This document shows, one piece after another, positions 16,955 through 25,789 of a stretch of DNA of 64,000 bases. The notes under the pieces were generated by a model. It made no database searches. It was not told the origin of the DNA and was given only the letters and a program-made list of their open reading frames with translations. The position numbers and the translations under genes are program-made. Source of the DNA: JAJRZX01 sp964407495 (GTDB lineage: Bacteria; Desulfobacterota; GWC2-55-46; JADFVP01); NCBI GenBank assembly GCA_964407495.1, contig CAYOVP010000002.1, positions 11,213 to 75,212 on the forward strand. Reading direction: 5' to 3'. Numbering within the stretch: the first letter of the stretch is position 1; each line of letters opens with the position of its first letter.

Positions 16955-17956
16955 TCACTCTCCCCTGCTTATTATTGACTGAATCTCCAGTGCATAGTTG
17001 TTGCTCGATACCCCTGGCCTTGCCCAGAACCTGGGACAGCCCTCTATCCTGAACTCAAAGGGCTCATTCAACTTCCTATCGAGGATTATTACGTCACCTG
17101 TCTTGAGGCTCACGAGTTCCGAGAGTTTTATCCTTGCCTCGCCCACCTCACTCATGACCTTGAGCGGCACGCGCTCGATATGGTGGCGGAGCCTCTCGCT
17201 CCAACTCGCATCCACCTCCACCACCCCTCCTCCCACCCTGCCGTAGAGTCTCTCCTTTATGGACTCTACACTCAGGTATGGGAGACAGAAAAAAAAGGCG
17301 TTCTTCTTGTCCGCTGGCGTAGACGACTCTATCTCCATATGAAAGGTCGATATGAGCATCACCTCCACCCCCTCTATGACGTTTACGAAATGGGGGTTCA
17401 TCTCGAACTTCTCGAACCTGAACTCCACATCTGAGAGCGTCTTCCAGGCATCAGAGAAAGTACCGAGTATGACGTCCACTATCTTCCTGATCACCGCCTG
17501 CTCCACCTCGGTAAACTCCCGGCCCTCTATGCGCGTGTAGAACCTGCCCGTGCCGCCAAAAAAGTTGTCTACAATGAGATAGACAAGGCCGGGGTCCAAG
17601 ACGAGAATACCGTGACCCTTCAAGGGCGGCATTGTGAAGACATTGATGCTCGAGGGCAGTATGAGGTTACGTACAAACTCCTCGTACTTTATGCTCTCTA
17701 TGCCCTCGGCAGTTATCTCGACACCCTTTCTGATGACGTTCATGAGGGGCGTCCTCACGCGGTTGCAGAACTTCTCGTTCACCATCTCGAGGCCAGGCAT
17801 CCTCCCCCGTACAGACCTCTCCTCACGGGTGAAATCATAGGGCACCACCCCCTCCGGGGTCTCTGCCTCTCCGTCATTGGACTCTATGACCCCACCCGAG
17901 AGCCCTTGAAGAAGGGCATCTACCTCGCTCTGGTCGAGTATCTTCTCCTGCACCAC
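16955..17956 (-). CDS. fliM: Flagellar motor switch protein FliM
   Basis: C-ring protein that binds CheY-P and FliG. The N-terminal CheY-binding motif reads ILDQSEVDALLQGL (about 6-19). The middle CheC-like domain includes GHGILVLDPGLVYLIVDNFFGGTGR, whose FFGG is typical. A C-terminal SpoA domain follows, with DVIILDRKLNEPFEFRIEG. Length is 333 residues. The start is GTG at 17956, 4 bases after the fliL stop. Confidence 0.97.
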   Translation of the reverse strand: MVQEKILDQSEVDALLQGLSGGVIESNDGEAETPEGVVPYDFTREERSVRGRMPGLEMVNEKFCNRVRTPLMNVIRKGVEITAEGIESIKYEEFVRNLILPSSINVFTMPPLKGHGILVLDPGLVYLIVDNFFGGTGRFYTRIEGREFTEVEQAVIRKIVDVILGTFSDAWKTLSDVEFRFEKFEMNPHFVNVIEGVEVMLISTFHMEIESSTPADKKNAFFFCLPYLSVESIKERLYGRVGGGVVEVDASWSERLRHHIERVPLKVMSEVGEARIKLSELVSLKTGDVIILDRKLNEPFEFRIEGCPRFWARPGVSSNNYALEIQSIISRGE

Positions 17957-17960
17957 AACC

Positions 17961-18521
17961 CTACTGGATTACGAAGTCGGTAAAATAGACGCCACGGACG
18001 AGTGGCTCGTCAAAAAAGCGGTTGACCCTCTTTACTATCTCCTCACGCAGCCTGTACTTTCCTTCTACCGTGCCTATCTCGGCGTAGTTCTTGGAACTCA
18101 GGAGTATTATGAGCGAGTCCCGTATCCTCGGGAGTTGTCCCTTTATCTCGGGCTCGGCAGCATCGTCCTCTATCTCGAACTTTAGCGATATCTTCAGATA
18201 CCGCGTCCCGATATTGTCCTGAAGATTCACCACAAAGGGCGTCAAACTGAAAAAGGCCGGGCCATCTGCCCCACCCTCACCCTCGCCGCCCTTCTTCGAA
18301 CCATGCCCCTTCTTGGTGCCATGGACCTTCTTTCCCGAATGCCCTTGCTCTGTACCAGCATCCTCTTCATCACCCTTGGGCCCAAGAAAGGTCTTATAGG
18401 CGAAAAAACCCCCGCCGCCAAGAAGCACTATTACAAGAGGAACGATTATGAGGATGAGTTTTCCCTTCTTCTTCTTTACCTCACCACCCTCTTCCTTGCC
18501 TTCCTGATCCTCTTCAGACAT
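17961..18521 (-). CDS. fliL: Flagellar basal body-associated protein FliL
   Basis: Single-pass inner-membrane protein that rings the stators near the basal body. I start it at the ATG at 18521, with GAGGAGGCTGGT upstream, giving 186 residues. Frame extension further upstream is noncoding. A charged cytoplasmic start is followed by a membrane helix (about 22-44), a His/Lys/Gly-rich linker (about 55-85) and the periplasmic domain with PFVVNLQDNIGTRYLKISL and LIILLSSKNYAEIGTVEGK. It is the first gene of the fliL-flhB operon and has a sigma54 promoter 45 bases upstream. Confidence 0.95.
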   Translation of the reverse strand: MSEEDQEGKEEGGEVKKKKGKLILIIVPLVIVLLGGGGFFAYKTFLGPKGDEEDAGTEQGHSGKKVHGTKKGHGSKKGGEGEGGADGPAFFSLTPFVVNLQDNIGTRYLKISLKFEIEDDAAEPEIKGQLPRIRDSLIILLSSKNYAEIGTVEGKYRLREEIVKRVNRFFDEPLVRGVYFTDFVIQ

Positions 18522-18565
18522 ACCAGCCTCCTCGATTATTTCTTCATTTCTCTGGGGTAGGTAAG

Positions 18566-18581
18566 TGCAATCTCCGTGCCA
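18566..18581 (-). promoter_or_regulatory. Sigma54 promoter of the fliL operon
   Basis: Reads TGGCACG-GAGA-TTGCA on the minus strand, an exact match to the -24/-12 consensus with correct spacing. Transcription should start about 12 bases downstream, giving a leader of roughly 33 bases to the fliL ATG. Confidence 0.93.
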
Positions 18582-18654
18582 CGGCCAGGGGGGGGAAACC
18601 CGGGAGAATGAGAAAAGAGAAGAAGAAAAGGAGGGGGAAAAGGGGAAATTATAG

Positions 18655-18683
18655 AAAAAAAGATGCGGCCAGGGGCCGCATCT
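18655..18683 (-). terminator. Rho-independent terminator after flgE
   Basis: On the minus strand a perfect 10-bp stem (AGATGCGGCC / GGCCGCATCT) with a 3-base loop is followed directly by TTTTTTT. It ends the fliK-flgD-flgE unit before the sigma54 promoter of fliL. The 315-base gap between fliL and flgE holds this terminator, a purine-rich stretch (about 18588-18660) and the fliL promoter; I see no gene. Confidence 0.93.
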
Positions 18684-18836
18684 GAGAAAAACCTTACCTT
18701 GTTTTCTTCTGGAAGGACGAATCAATAGAGGGAAAAGCAAGTTCAGCGCATGAGATGACTCGCCTTCACTACATGGTCACACAAGACAGGTGCTGTGAGA
18801 AGATAGAAAAAGGAATGCCAATATCCTTACCGTAGA

Positions 18837-20486
18837 CTATCTCTTCAGGTTCACGAGTTCGCCAAGGAGCGCGTCCGTGGTGGTGATGATGCGCGAGTTG
18901 GCCTGAAACCCCCTCTGCGCAGTAATCATCTTTACGAACTCCTCGGCTATGTCCACTGTAGACAGTTCCAGTGTCGAGGCCCGGAGCACACCCACCCCAC
19001 CGCTCCCTGGTGCATTGAGAAGCCTCTGCCCAGAGGCCGAGGTCTCGGAGAAGAGCCCGCTCCCGTCTGAGGTGAGGCCAGTGATATTGGGAAAATCTGC
19101 GAGCATGATCCTGGCAATGGTCCTGTTCGTACCATTGGAGAAGACACCGGTAATAAGACCATCGGGCCCAACGTCGAGCCTCTGGAGGGTACCTGGAGCA
19201 AAGCCGTCCTGCTTGAGGCTGAGTAGCGAAGAGCCCACGCCATACTGCGTAGTACCGTCTGTGCCCGTACCCCCTGCCGTTATCCCTGTCCCGTAGTCAA
19301 AGGCAATCGTCTGGTCCTGCTGTACCCCTCCTGCAAAATCGAAACCTCCAGTGGGGTATGTTATGGCAGACTCGGAGTACAGGGCCCCTGTGTTGTCGAA
19401 AACAAGGGTGCCCTTGGCCTGCACCTCGTCTACGCCGCTCGTGCTGTCTCCTGCGCCCACCACAGAGAACCATTCCCACGTATTGCCCGTGGCTGCCACG
19501 TCCTTCTTTCTAAAATATGTAGTTATGACATGGGAGTTGCCGAGGGAATCGTATATGGTGACTGGTGCGGAAAAATTCGATGTCTCGCCCGCCTTTGCAA
19601 GGTCGAAGGCCCCGCCTGCCGTGTCACTCGTGTCGCTCGAACCAGCACCAATGGCACCGGAACTCACTGCATTGAAGCCAAGAAGCGTGGCCGATGTACT
19701 GGCAGACCAGTCAAGGGTAAGGGTTGTGCCATTACCGGCGTCATTGGCAAGAGTAAACTTGCCTGTCTTGGGATCATAACTCACGGTGTATGTATCTGTC
19801 GTACCGTTCTTTGCCTCGAGGGCAGACTTTATGGCCGCTGCCACTCCCCCGCCGTCATTGGCCGAGCCCGTGGCAAGGCCGCCGTCTGTCACGAGGCTCG
19901 CAGTGATGGGACCGCCGCCAACGTCGAAAACTATGGTATCGTTCACCCCTGCGGTAAATACATACCCTGTCACCGGTGCGTTAGAGTCGAGGTTGACAGA
20001 GAGATCAACCCTGGAAGTGGGGTTTGGAGGTACATTGTTCGTAGTAAGTTGTATATCTGTCATTGTGTTGCCAAGCACGCCCGAGGCATTCGCCATGAAG
20101 CCCTGCAGGCGCAGGTTGTCGGGGTTTACAAGGTAGTTGTCCTTGTCCACGTGAAACTGCCCCGCCCGCGTGTACGAGGGCTTGCTGAGGGACGGGTTCT
20201 GGAGTACGAAAAACCCGGCGCCGCTTATTGCCATGTCAAAGGCATTGCCCGTGGTCTCCATGGCCCCCTGGTTGAAGAGGTGCTCCACGCTCGTCATCTC
20301 CACGCCAAGGCCGATCTGCTTGGGGCTTCCCCCGGCGTTCAGCGTCTGGCTGAGGAGGTCGGAAAAGATAGCCCGGCTCGTCTTGAACCCAATGGTGTTC
20401 ACGTTTGCTATGTTGTTGCCCACAACGGATAGTTCCGAGAGGTTCGCGTTAAGCCCGCTTATGCCCGTAAAGAGTGATGTCTGCAC
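18837..20486 (-). CDS. flgE: Flagellar hook protein FlgE
   Basis: Subunit of the hook, exported by the flagellar type III system. I start it at GTG 20486, which has AAAGGAGGCAGAA upstream and gives the family start (SLFTGISGLNANLSELSVV). A longer frame to 20579 would add 31 unrelated residues. The N-terminal rod-hook signature includes GNNIANVNTIGFKTSRA, and the C-terminal motif includes LELSTVDIAEEFVKMITAQR and GFQANSRIITTTDALL. The 549-residue length reflects a large surface domain rich in Thr, Ser, Gly and Asp. A terminator follows. Confidence 0.96.
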   Translation of the reverse strand: MQTSLFTGISGLNANLSELSVVGNNIANVNTIGFKTSRAIFSDLLSQTLNAGGSPKQIGLGVEMTSVEHLFNQGAMETTGNAFDMAISGAGFFVLQNPSLSKPSYTRAGQFHVDKDNYLVNPDNLRLQGFMANASGVLGNTMTDIQLTTNNVPPNPTSRVDLSVNLDSNAPVTGYVFTAGVNDTIVFDVGGGPITASLVTDGGLATGSANDGGGVAAAIKSALEAKNGTTDTYTVSYDPKTGKFTLANDAGNGTTLTLDWSASTSATLLGFNAVSSGAIGAGSSDTSDTAGGAFDLAKAGETSNFSAPVTIYDSLGNSHVITTYFRKKDVAATGNTWEWFSVVGAGDSTSGVDEVQAKGTLVFDNTGALYSESAITYPTGGFDFAGGVQQDQTIAFDYGTGITAGGTGTDGTTQYGVGSSLLSLKQDGFAPGTLQRLDVGPDGLITGVFSNGTNRTIARIMLADFPNITGLTSDGSGLFSETSASGQRLLNAPGSGGVGVLRASTLELSTVDIAEEFVKMITAQRGFQANSRIITTTDALLGELVNLKR

Positions 20487-20547
20487 TTCTGCCTCCTTTT
20501 TTGGTTTACCTGCAACATGAAAAAACTCAGTCGCGGCCCTCTCATCG

Positions 20548-21207
20548 TCAGAAAACCTCCCTGAGCCCCCCTGCCGCATACATTACCCCGCCAATGGAGA
20601 GCATTGGTTCCGTGCCGGAAAAATCCACCCCATCTACTACACCGCTTACAAAGGTGCTGAGTTCCTCACCAGGTCCATCACCGTTCTCAGCGGTTACGGT
20701 GAAGTCGTACCTTCCAGCCGGCAGGGCCTGGCCCTCTGCGTCCCTGCCATCCCAGACGAACTCATGGGCCCCGGGTGCAACCTTCTTCTCTGTCATGGTG
20801 CTCACGGCCTTTCCAGTGCTATCGTATACAGTGAGAGTGACGCTGCTTGCAGGCCCATCGAGTTCATACCCAAGGGCCCTGGGCTGGCCGTCGAAGAGAA
20901 GGGTTCCACCCTTTACGGTGGCATTCTTTCCTATGAGACCTGCCATGCCAAAGTTGGCCAGCGCGTCCATGGAACTCGATACGCCGGCAAAACTCTCGTT
21001 CAGGTTGTTTATGCCCTCGAGGGAACTGAACTGGGCCAGTTGCGCCACAAAGGCCGTATTGTCCGTTGGCGAGAGGGGGTCCTGGTTCTTGAGTTGCGTA
21101 ACGAGAAGGTTTAGAAACATATCCGAGGAGACATTGGTCTTCTTATCCGTCACCCTCATCTCAACCCCTGCGGCCCCCTCTGTACTGCCCACCAGGTTTG
21201 TCTGCAT
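20548..21207 (-). CDS. flgD: Hook-capping protein FlgD
   Basis: Scaffold that caps the growing hook and is later lost. The N-terminal FlgD domain contains FLNLLVTQLKNQDPLSPTDN and FVAQLAQFSSLEGINNLN, both signature. The C-terminal half has the FlgD Ig-like/FlgD-Tudor pattern, with FVWDGRDAEGQALPAGRYDF. The protein has 219 residues. It lies between fliK and flgE, 61 bases before flgE. Confidence 0.97.
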   Translation of the reverse strand: MQTNLVGSTEGAAGVEMRVTDKKTNVSSDMFLNLLVTQLKNQDPLSPTDNTAFVAQLAQFSSLEGINNLNESFAGVSSSMDALANFGMAGLIGKNATVKGGTLLFDGQPRALGYELDGPASSVTLTVYDSTGKAVSTMTEKKVAPGAHEFVWDGRDAEGQALPAGRYDFTVTAENGDGPGEELSTFVSGVVDGVDFSGTEPMLSIGGVMYAAGGLREVF

Positions 21208-21296
21208 CGTATCTCCGCCTCCTCTATTATCCTTATTATTTCAATGCCCTCACTTAAGGTCCCTTCTCCCTCGCCTGCTCCGCCCACGCCTGATCG

Positions 21297-22928
21297 TCAG
21301 ACGAAGAGGTCGAGTCTGCCCTGTCTTGTGCCGTAAGTCTCACCTCGCGTCAAGACCACAGGTGCGCCTCGTCCATCAACCCCTGGTACCGGACCGGAGC
21401 GCCCCAGCGCCCCGTTCCATCGCCCACCCCTCTGCCCCTCTCTCTCGTTAGAGCGCTTCCCTCTGTCTCCCAAATTTTCATGCCCCCTGAGCACTACCTC
21501 GAGTCCGCCGAGTGTAAGGCCCTGTCTCAGGAGGTGCTCCCTGAGCCCCGGGGCATGGCCGTTAAGGAGTGCCATTACCCGTGCGTGCTCTACGACAAAA
21601 TGTGCATCTACACTGCGCTCGCGAAGGTTTACCCTGATCCTCATCCTGCCGAGTTCAGGGGGGTCGAGTTCCATGGTGACCTCGCGACGCGCCCTCGAAA
21701 GACTCAGGAGGAGGCCTTTTGCGGCCTTTTCCAGAAGGTCTGCGCCGCGCTGGCCAGGGTCCACCTGGGTAGGTATTGAAAGGCCCCTGGCCTTCTCTTC
21801 ATGAGGGGGCATCACCCCTGCAAAGGAGATGGAGGACCCATCCGGGCCACTACTACGGGCCCGGCCCATAGTAGAGAGGGTGGCGTCCTCAGGCGCCGCA
21901 TGGTTGAACCCCTGTAGGGAGGCCGCATCATCTCCCACCTCCACAACTCTAAAGCCATCGGCGCCTCCCCTTTTACGTACTTCCCCTTTATTCCCCCCTG
22001 CCAGGCCCTCTACTGAGCGCCTTGTCTCCCCCAAGGCCAATGCCCCTGCTCGGTGCCCCTTTACATGCCTCCTCCTTCCCGAACGCCTGGGTCTTGCACC
22101 CCTCCTGATACCCCCCCTGAGACCGGCACCAGTTCCCTTTCCAGCGCCGGAATGCATCATCTCCGTAGGAACTCCGGTGAGAAGACTCGGGCCTTCTTTC
22201 CCCATGGCCTGGGGTACAGGACTCAAGGTCCAAAGACCCCTTTTCTCGCCATGGCCGGCCACCCCGGCAGAGGCACCAGGTCCGGCCTCTTGGAGGGTAG
22301 CCACCTCGCCAGTACCGGCCCTTGTCTCTTGCAAGGGCTTCAGGGTGCCGGTACTCCACCTCAATCCGGCACCAGGGAGCCCTGCACCTCTCATCAACCT
22401 CATGGCCGCCCTTGTCCCTGCCTTTAGGGCCGCCTTTTCCAGTACGCACCTTGCCGATGGTTCAGCGCCATGATGAGGCAGAGTGGGGATGCTATCACTA
22501 CCAGTCCATGGCGTAATGGCGTTGGCCTGCATTTTATCGACAAGATGAAAGGCCGCCCCGGCCACACCCCCCTCGCCCTTGACGCCAAACCAGTAGAGAG
22601 CCCTCTCCACTCCAGATGAATGATCTGATGCTTCTTCCCGCTTCTCACGCTCAACCACCCTCCTGCCATGCAGGCCCAGGGGGGGCACCGCCCCCAGGGT
22701 GCGCTCCCCAGAAGGCGCCTTTTCTTTCACTGTCTCTTCCTCTCCAGGGCCCTGTACCTCTTCTCTCAAGGCATCGAGGCTTCCATCAAAGGACTCGAAC
22801 CTGCCGGCAACTTTATCTCCCCCTGTCTTCAAGGAGGCCGATGAGGCTGCAAGCGGTTCTTCAGGAACTGCTTTTACTGGAGAAGACGAATAAACCGCAG
22901 GCAGTGGCGTGTTCTCGACTATTGTCAT
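21297..22928 (-). CDS. fliK: Flagellar hook-length control protein FliK
   Basis: Secreted molecular ruler that triggers the FlhB specificity switch. Most of the 543 residues are low-complexity (Gly, Ala, Glu, Arg), as usual for FliK. The recognisable part is the C-terminal hook domain (about 405-480) with MELDPPELGRMRIRVNLRE and HAPGLREHLLRQGLTLGGLEV. A basic Arg/Gly tail follows. The ATG at 22928 with GGAAGGGAA upstream is preferred over the TTG at 22940. It is the first gene of fliK-flgD-flgE, behind a sigma54 promoter. Confidence 0.93.
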   Translation of the reverse strand: MTIVENTPLPAVYSSSPVKAVPEEPLAASSASLKTGGDKVAGRFESFDGSLDALREEVQGPGEEETVKEKAPSGERTLGAVPPLGLHGRRVVEREKREEASDHSSGVERALYWFGVKGEGGVAGAAFHLVDKMQANAITPWTGSDSIPTLPHHGAEPSARCVLEKAALKAGTRAAMRLMRGAGLPGAGLRWSTGTLKPLQETRAGTGEVATLQEAGPGASAGVAGHGEKRGLWTLSPVPQAMGKEGPSLLTGVPTEMMHSGAGKGTGAGLRGGIRRGARPRRSGRRRHVKGHRAGALALGETRRSVEGLAGGNKGEVRKRGGADGFRVVEVGDDAASLQGFNHAAPEDATLSTMGRARSSGPDGSSISFAGVMPPHEEKARGLSIPTQVDPGQRGADLLEKAAKGLLLSLSRARREVTMELDPPELGRMRIRVNLRERSVDAHFVVEHARVMALLNGHAPGLREHLLRQGLTLGGLEVVLRGHENLGDRGKRSNEREGQRGGRWNGALGRSGPVPGVDGRGAPVVLTRGETYGTRQGRLDLFV

Positions 22929-22982
22929 TTTCCCTTCCAACTCGTCTTATGTTCCGAACCCCGTCAAGGCCGCTCTTTACAT

Positions 22983-22999
22983 TAGCAACGGCTGTGCCA
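22983..22999 (-). promoter_or_regulatory. Sigma54 promoter of the fliK-flgD-flgE operon
   Basis: Reads TGGCAC-AGCCG-TTGCTA on the minus strand, matching the -24 and -12 boxes with correct spacing. The expected transcript start is about 43 bases before the fliK ATG. The 313-base gap from fliK to motE also holds an imperfect hairpin near 23089-23127 and the motE terminator; I see no gene in it. Confidence 0.9.
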
Positions 23000-23155
23000 T
23001 GGAGAGGTCTCTCAAATAAACCACAACAAAAACAGAGTGTTACCTTGAAACTCTATAAAAGGACCCTAACTTTTCCCTGCAGATTCATGGGGCAAGAATA
23101 GACCTGCCCCGGCAATCTTTGCCCCATCTACAAGTGCCGTGGCCCTTGAATTTAC

Positions 23156-23192
23156 AAAAAAACGCAGGCCGTAGTTCAACCACTGGCCTGCG
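23156..23192 (-). terminator. Rho-independent terminator after motE
   Basis: On the minus strand an 8-bp perfect stem (CGCAGGCC / GGCCTGCG) with a 14-base loop is followed by TTTTTTT. It closes the flgB-to-motE operon about 50 bases after the motE stop and separates it from the fliK promoter. Confidence 0.92.
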
Positions 23193-23241
23193 CCTCTTAT
23201 TATCCCCACCCTGCCTTATCGCTCAAACCATTCTCTACATC

Positions 23242-23799
23242 TCAGCGTATCTCTCTCTTGAGGACCCTGCTTATCCTCACGGATTTGTCTACGTTTACGA
23301 AGCCCAGTATCTTACCTGCTATCTTCTCCCTCATGGACCCGAGTATGGAGGCCGCCGTCCTGTCATCGAGGCGCTCAAGCCTCGCCGCCGCGTCCTGCGG
23401 AGTCATGCTCTCGTATATCTTCACGAGTCGATGCGCCTTGTTGTCATTGAATTTATCTATCTCCTCCCGGACGGCCCGGAGTTCCTTCATGAGTTCCTGC
23501 AGGCGCACTGTCCTGGCATCGAGGTCTTTCCTGACACCTGCAAGTTGACGCCTCCTCTCGTCCAGGGCCTCTTCCCTTGCCTCGAGTTCCTCTTCCTTGC
23601 GTCTTATGGCCTCCATGAGGCCTTTTCCCGGCAGAGTTCCGCCGCTCCCCTGCCTCTCCTCCGCCCTCGCACTCTCGTCTGGCGAAGGCACCTTGGCCGA
23701 GACGAGGCCGGAGCCCAAGGGTACCATGCTCGTAATGAGCCACGCTGCGAGGACTACCATCTTGAGAGCCACGAGACCTGCTATCACCCTAACCTTCAT
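23242..23799 (-). CDS. motE: MotE-like flagellar chaperone (coiled coil plus MgtE-N-like domain)
   Basis: A 185-residue inner-membrane protein. A hydrophobic N-terminal segment (about 4-27) is followed by a long charged coiled coil (about 65-130), then a C-terminal domain with the MgtE-N/FliG-like pattern YESMTPQDAAARLERLDDR and TAASILGSMREKIAGKIL. This is the architecture of the protein called MotE, which lies after fliJ in many operons and stabilises the stator or motor. The start at 23799 is chosen for GGAGGTGAAGACG. It overlaps fliJ by 11 bases and is the last gene of its operon. The exact function in this lineage is inferred from family and position. Confidence 0.83.
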   Translation of the reverse strand: MKVRVIAGLVALKMVVLAAWLITSMVPLGSGLVSAKVPSPDESARAEERQGSGGTLPGKGLMEAIRRKEEELEAREEALDERRRQLAGVRKDLDARTVRLQELMKELRAVREEIDKFNDNKAHRLVKIYESMTPQDAAARLERLDDRTAASILGSMREKIAGKILGFVNVDKSVRISRVLKREIR

Positions 23800-24265
23800 C
23801 GTCTTCACCTCCACGATAGAACCTTGCAGAGGCCATCTCGTCCATGGCCTTCTGCTCGAGGCGCCTGTTGTCGGCCCTATACTCCTCCAGCGCCTGCTCC
23901 CTCATCACGTCAAGGACCTTTCTATCCTTCCTTGCCTCCATGAGGGCCGCCCGCCTGATCTCGAGTTCCTTTCTCTGCTCCTCTACCTTTGCCCTTCTCT
24001 CCCTTATGAATGCCCCAAGGTCTATCATGTAATTTGTATATAGTTCGAGTTCAAGCCTCTTCTCGCCACGTGCCTTGAGTTCTTCCATCTCAACGGCGAG
24101 TCTCTCCCGTTCTTCCATGAGCCGGCGAAGGCCCCTCTCCTGCTCCTCGAGCCTGCCGAGGGCCCTTGCATACTCCCTCATTGCCGCCTCCTCAAGTGTC
24201 TTCCTGTAGCCATGAAGCCCCCTGAGCCTGAACTCGAATCTCCTCATCGCCTTCTCCTTCCTCAC
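23789..24265 (-). CDS. fliJ: Flagellar export chaperone FliJ
   Basis: Soluble coiled-coil protein that links the FliI ATPase ring to FlhA. The 158 residues are almost wholly charged helix (Arg, Glu, Leu), with the family start MRRFEFRLRGLHGYRKTLEE (written here from residue 8). It overlaps fliI by 4 bases. Sequence conservation of FliJ is low, so its place directly after fliI is part of the evidence. Confidence 0.92.
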   Translation of the reverse strand: MRKEKAMRRFEFRLRGLHGYRKTLEEAAMREYARALGRLEEQERGLRRLMEERERLAVEMEELKARGEKRLELELYTNYMIDLGAFIRERRAKVEEQRKELEIRRAALMEARKDRKVLDVMREQALEEYRADNRRLEQKAMDEMASARFYRGGEDDEG

Positions 24266-25626
24266 CCTGCGTCAGAGAGGGGGTCTTCCTTTACCGTAAC
24301 GCTGCCGAATTCTTCCGCAAGGTCCTTGAGGGCGGCAAGAGAATCATCATACCCTACACCCTCGGCCACGCCCTGGCGGAGAAAGCCGTTGATCCTATCA
24401 ATGGCCCTTATGGCCCTGTCCACTTCAGGGTCGCTCCCTTCCTTGTATGCGCCAATGCTTATGAGGTCATAGGCCTTTCTGTAGGCCGCCAGGAGGGCCC
24501 TAACCCTGTTGGCGGCCTCCATGTGCTCTGCTGTGGTAATGTCCATCATCACGCGGCTTATGCTCCCGAGGACGTCTATGGCGGGATAGTGTCCCGACGA
24601 GGCAAGGCGGCGCGAGAGGGCCACGTGGCCGTCGAGAATGCTCCGCACCGTGTCGCCTACTGGGTCGTTGAGGTCGTCGCCCTCGACAAGGATGGTATAA
24701 AACCCCGTGATAGTGCCCTCGCCATCAGAGGTTCCCACACGTTCGAGGAGTTTTGGCAGCATGGTAAAGACCGATGGGGGGTAACCTCGCGTTGCCGGCG
24801 GCTCTCCTGTGGCGAGCCCCACCTCGCGCTGGGCCATGGCGAACCTGGTTACCGAGTCCATCATGAGTAGTACGTGCCTTCCCCTGTCGCGGAAGAACTC
24901 GGCTATGGCAGTTGCCATGAAGGCAGCCCTCATGCGTATGAGTGGTGGCTGGTCTGACGTTGCCACCACCACCACAGACCGCGAGAGCCCCTCTGGGCCG
25001 AGGTCCTTTTCTATGAACTCCTTGACCTCCCTGCCGCGCTCTCCCACCAGTGCTATGACATTTACGTCAGCCGTGGTATTTCGCGCCATCATGCCCATGA
25101 GGACGCTCTTTCCCACGCCGCTTCCGGCGAATATGCCTATCCTCTGCCCCCTGCCCACTGTGACGAGGCCGTTTATGGCCTTTATGCCCACATCGAGGGG
25201 GGCATCTATCCTCTGTCTAAGGAGAGGGTTGAGGGGCTTGCTGTACAGGGGATACTCCATCTGCGGCGCCACTGGGCCAAGGCCGTCTATAGGAGAGCCG
25301 AGACCATCGAGTGTCCGGCCAAGGAGGTGCTCGCTCACCAGTACGCGGGCGCTCATGCGTCCTGTGACGATCTTGGCCCCAGGCCCCACCCCAAAGACCT
25401 CGCCAAGGGGCATGAGGAGGATCCTCTCACCGGAGAAACCCACTACCTCGCAGTCCAGGCCGCCTGTCCTCTGCCCGGGGTAGACCCTGCAGATCTCGCC
25501 TACAGAGGCCCCGAAACCCGTGCCTTCCATTACAAGACCCACTACGCGCGTGACACGCCCGCTAAGACGCACCGGACGCATTGCCCGAACAGCCCTTACA
25601 TGGGCAACAAGCCTATTTCTCAACAC
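24262..25626 (-). CDS. fliI: Flagellar export ATPase FliI
   Basis: F1-beta-like ATPase that powers or assists substrate entry into the export gate. Walker A is AGSGVGKS (167-174). Walker B is near HVLLMMDSVTRFA, and the family segment GERGREVKEFIEKDLG is present. Length (454) is normal. The frame starts at TTG 25626; no strong ribosome-binding site is visible, and a few residues of the N-terminus are uncertain. A 163-base gap with hairpins separates it from fliH, which is unusual for these normally adjacent genes. Confidence 0.97.
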   Translation of the reverse strand: MLRNRLVAHVRAVRAMRPVRLSGRVTRVVGLVMEGTGFGASVGEICRVYPGQRTGGLDCEVVGFSGERILLMPLGEVFGVGPGAKIVTGRMSARVLVSEHLLGRTLDGLGSPIDGLGPVAPQMEYPLYSKPLNPLLRQRIDAPLDVGIKAINGLVTVGRGQRIGIFAGSGVGKSVLMGMMARNTTADVNVIALVGERGREVKEFIEKDLGPEGLSRSVVVVATSDQPPLIRMRAAFMATAIAEFFRDRGRHVLLMMDSVTRFAMAQREVGLATGEPPATRGYPPSVFTMLPKLLERVGTSDGEGTITGFYTILVEGDDLNDPVGDTVRSILDGHVALSRRLASSGHYPAIDVLGSISRVMMDITTAEHMEAANRVRALLAAYRKAYDLISIGAYKEGSDPEVDRAIRAIDRINGFLRQGVAEGVGYDDSLAALKDLAEEFGSVTVKEDPLSDAG

Positions 25627-25660
25627 AGGGGACTACTCCATGAGACAAAAAAAGGATTGC

Positions 25661-25732
25661 CTACTGTCTTTCTTAAAAGAGAGTAAGACTGAGAAAAACC
25701 TGTCTTTCGCCAAGTACCAAGGCGAGAAGACA
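25661..25732 (-). other. Paired hairpins in the fliH-fliI gap
   Basis: Two stem-loops lie in the 163-base gap. A GC hairpin at 25701-25732 pairs TGTCTTCTCGCC with GGCGAAAGACA (one bulge). An imperfect A/T hairpin at 25661-25687 is followed on the minus strand by GGCAATCC and seven T residues. Layout and several sequence blocks match the flhB-flhA gap. They could be attenuators placed before fliI. Confidence 0.55.
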
Positions 25733-25789
25733 CATACACTACACTGGAGAATCATGCCTTTGACAAAAGAGGCAAACAAGCAAGAACTC

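Noticed and set aside
19530..20432. A 300-codon plus-strand frame inside flgE
   Set aside because: Antisense to a well-supported hook protein gene; no ribosome-binding site and no family pattern.
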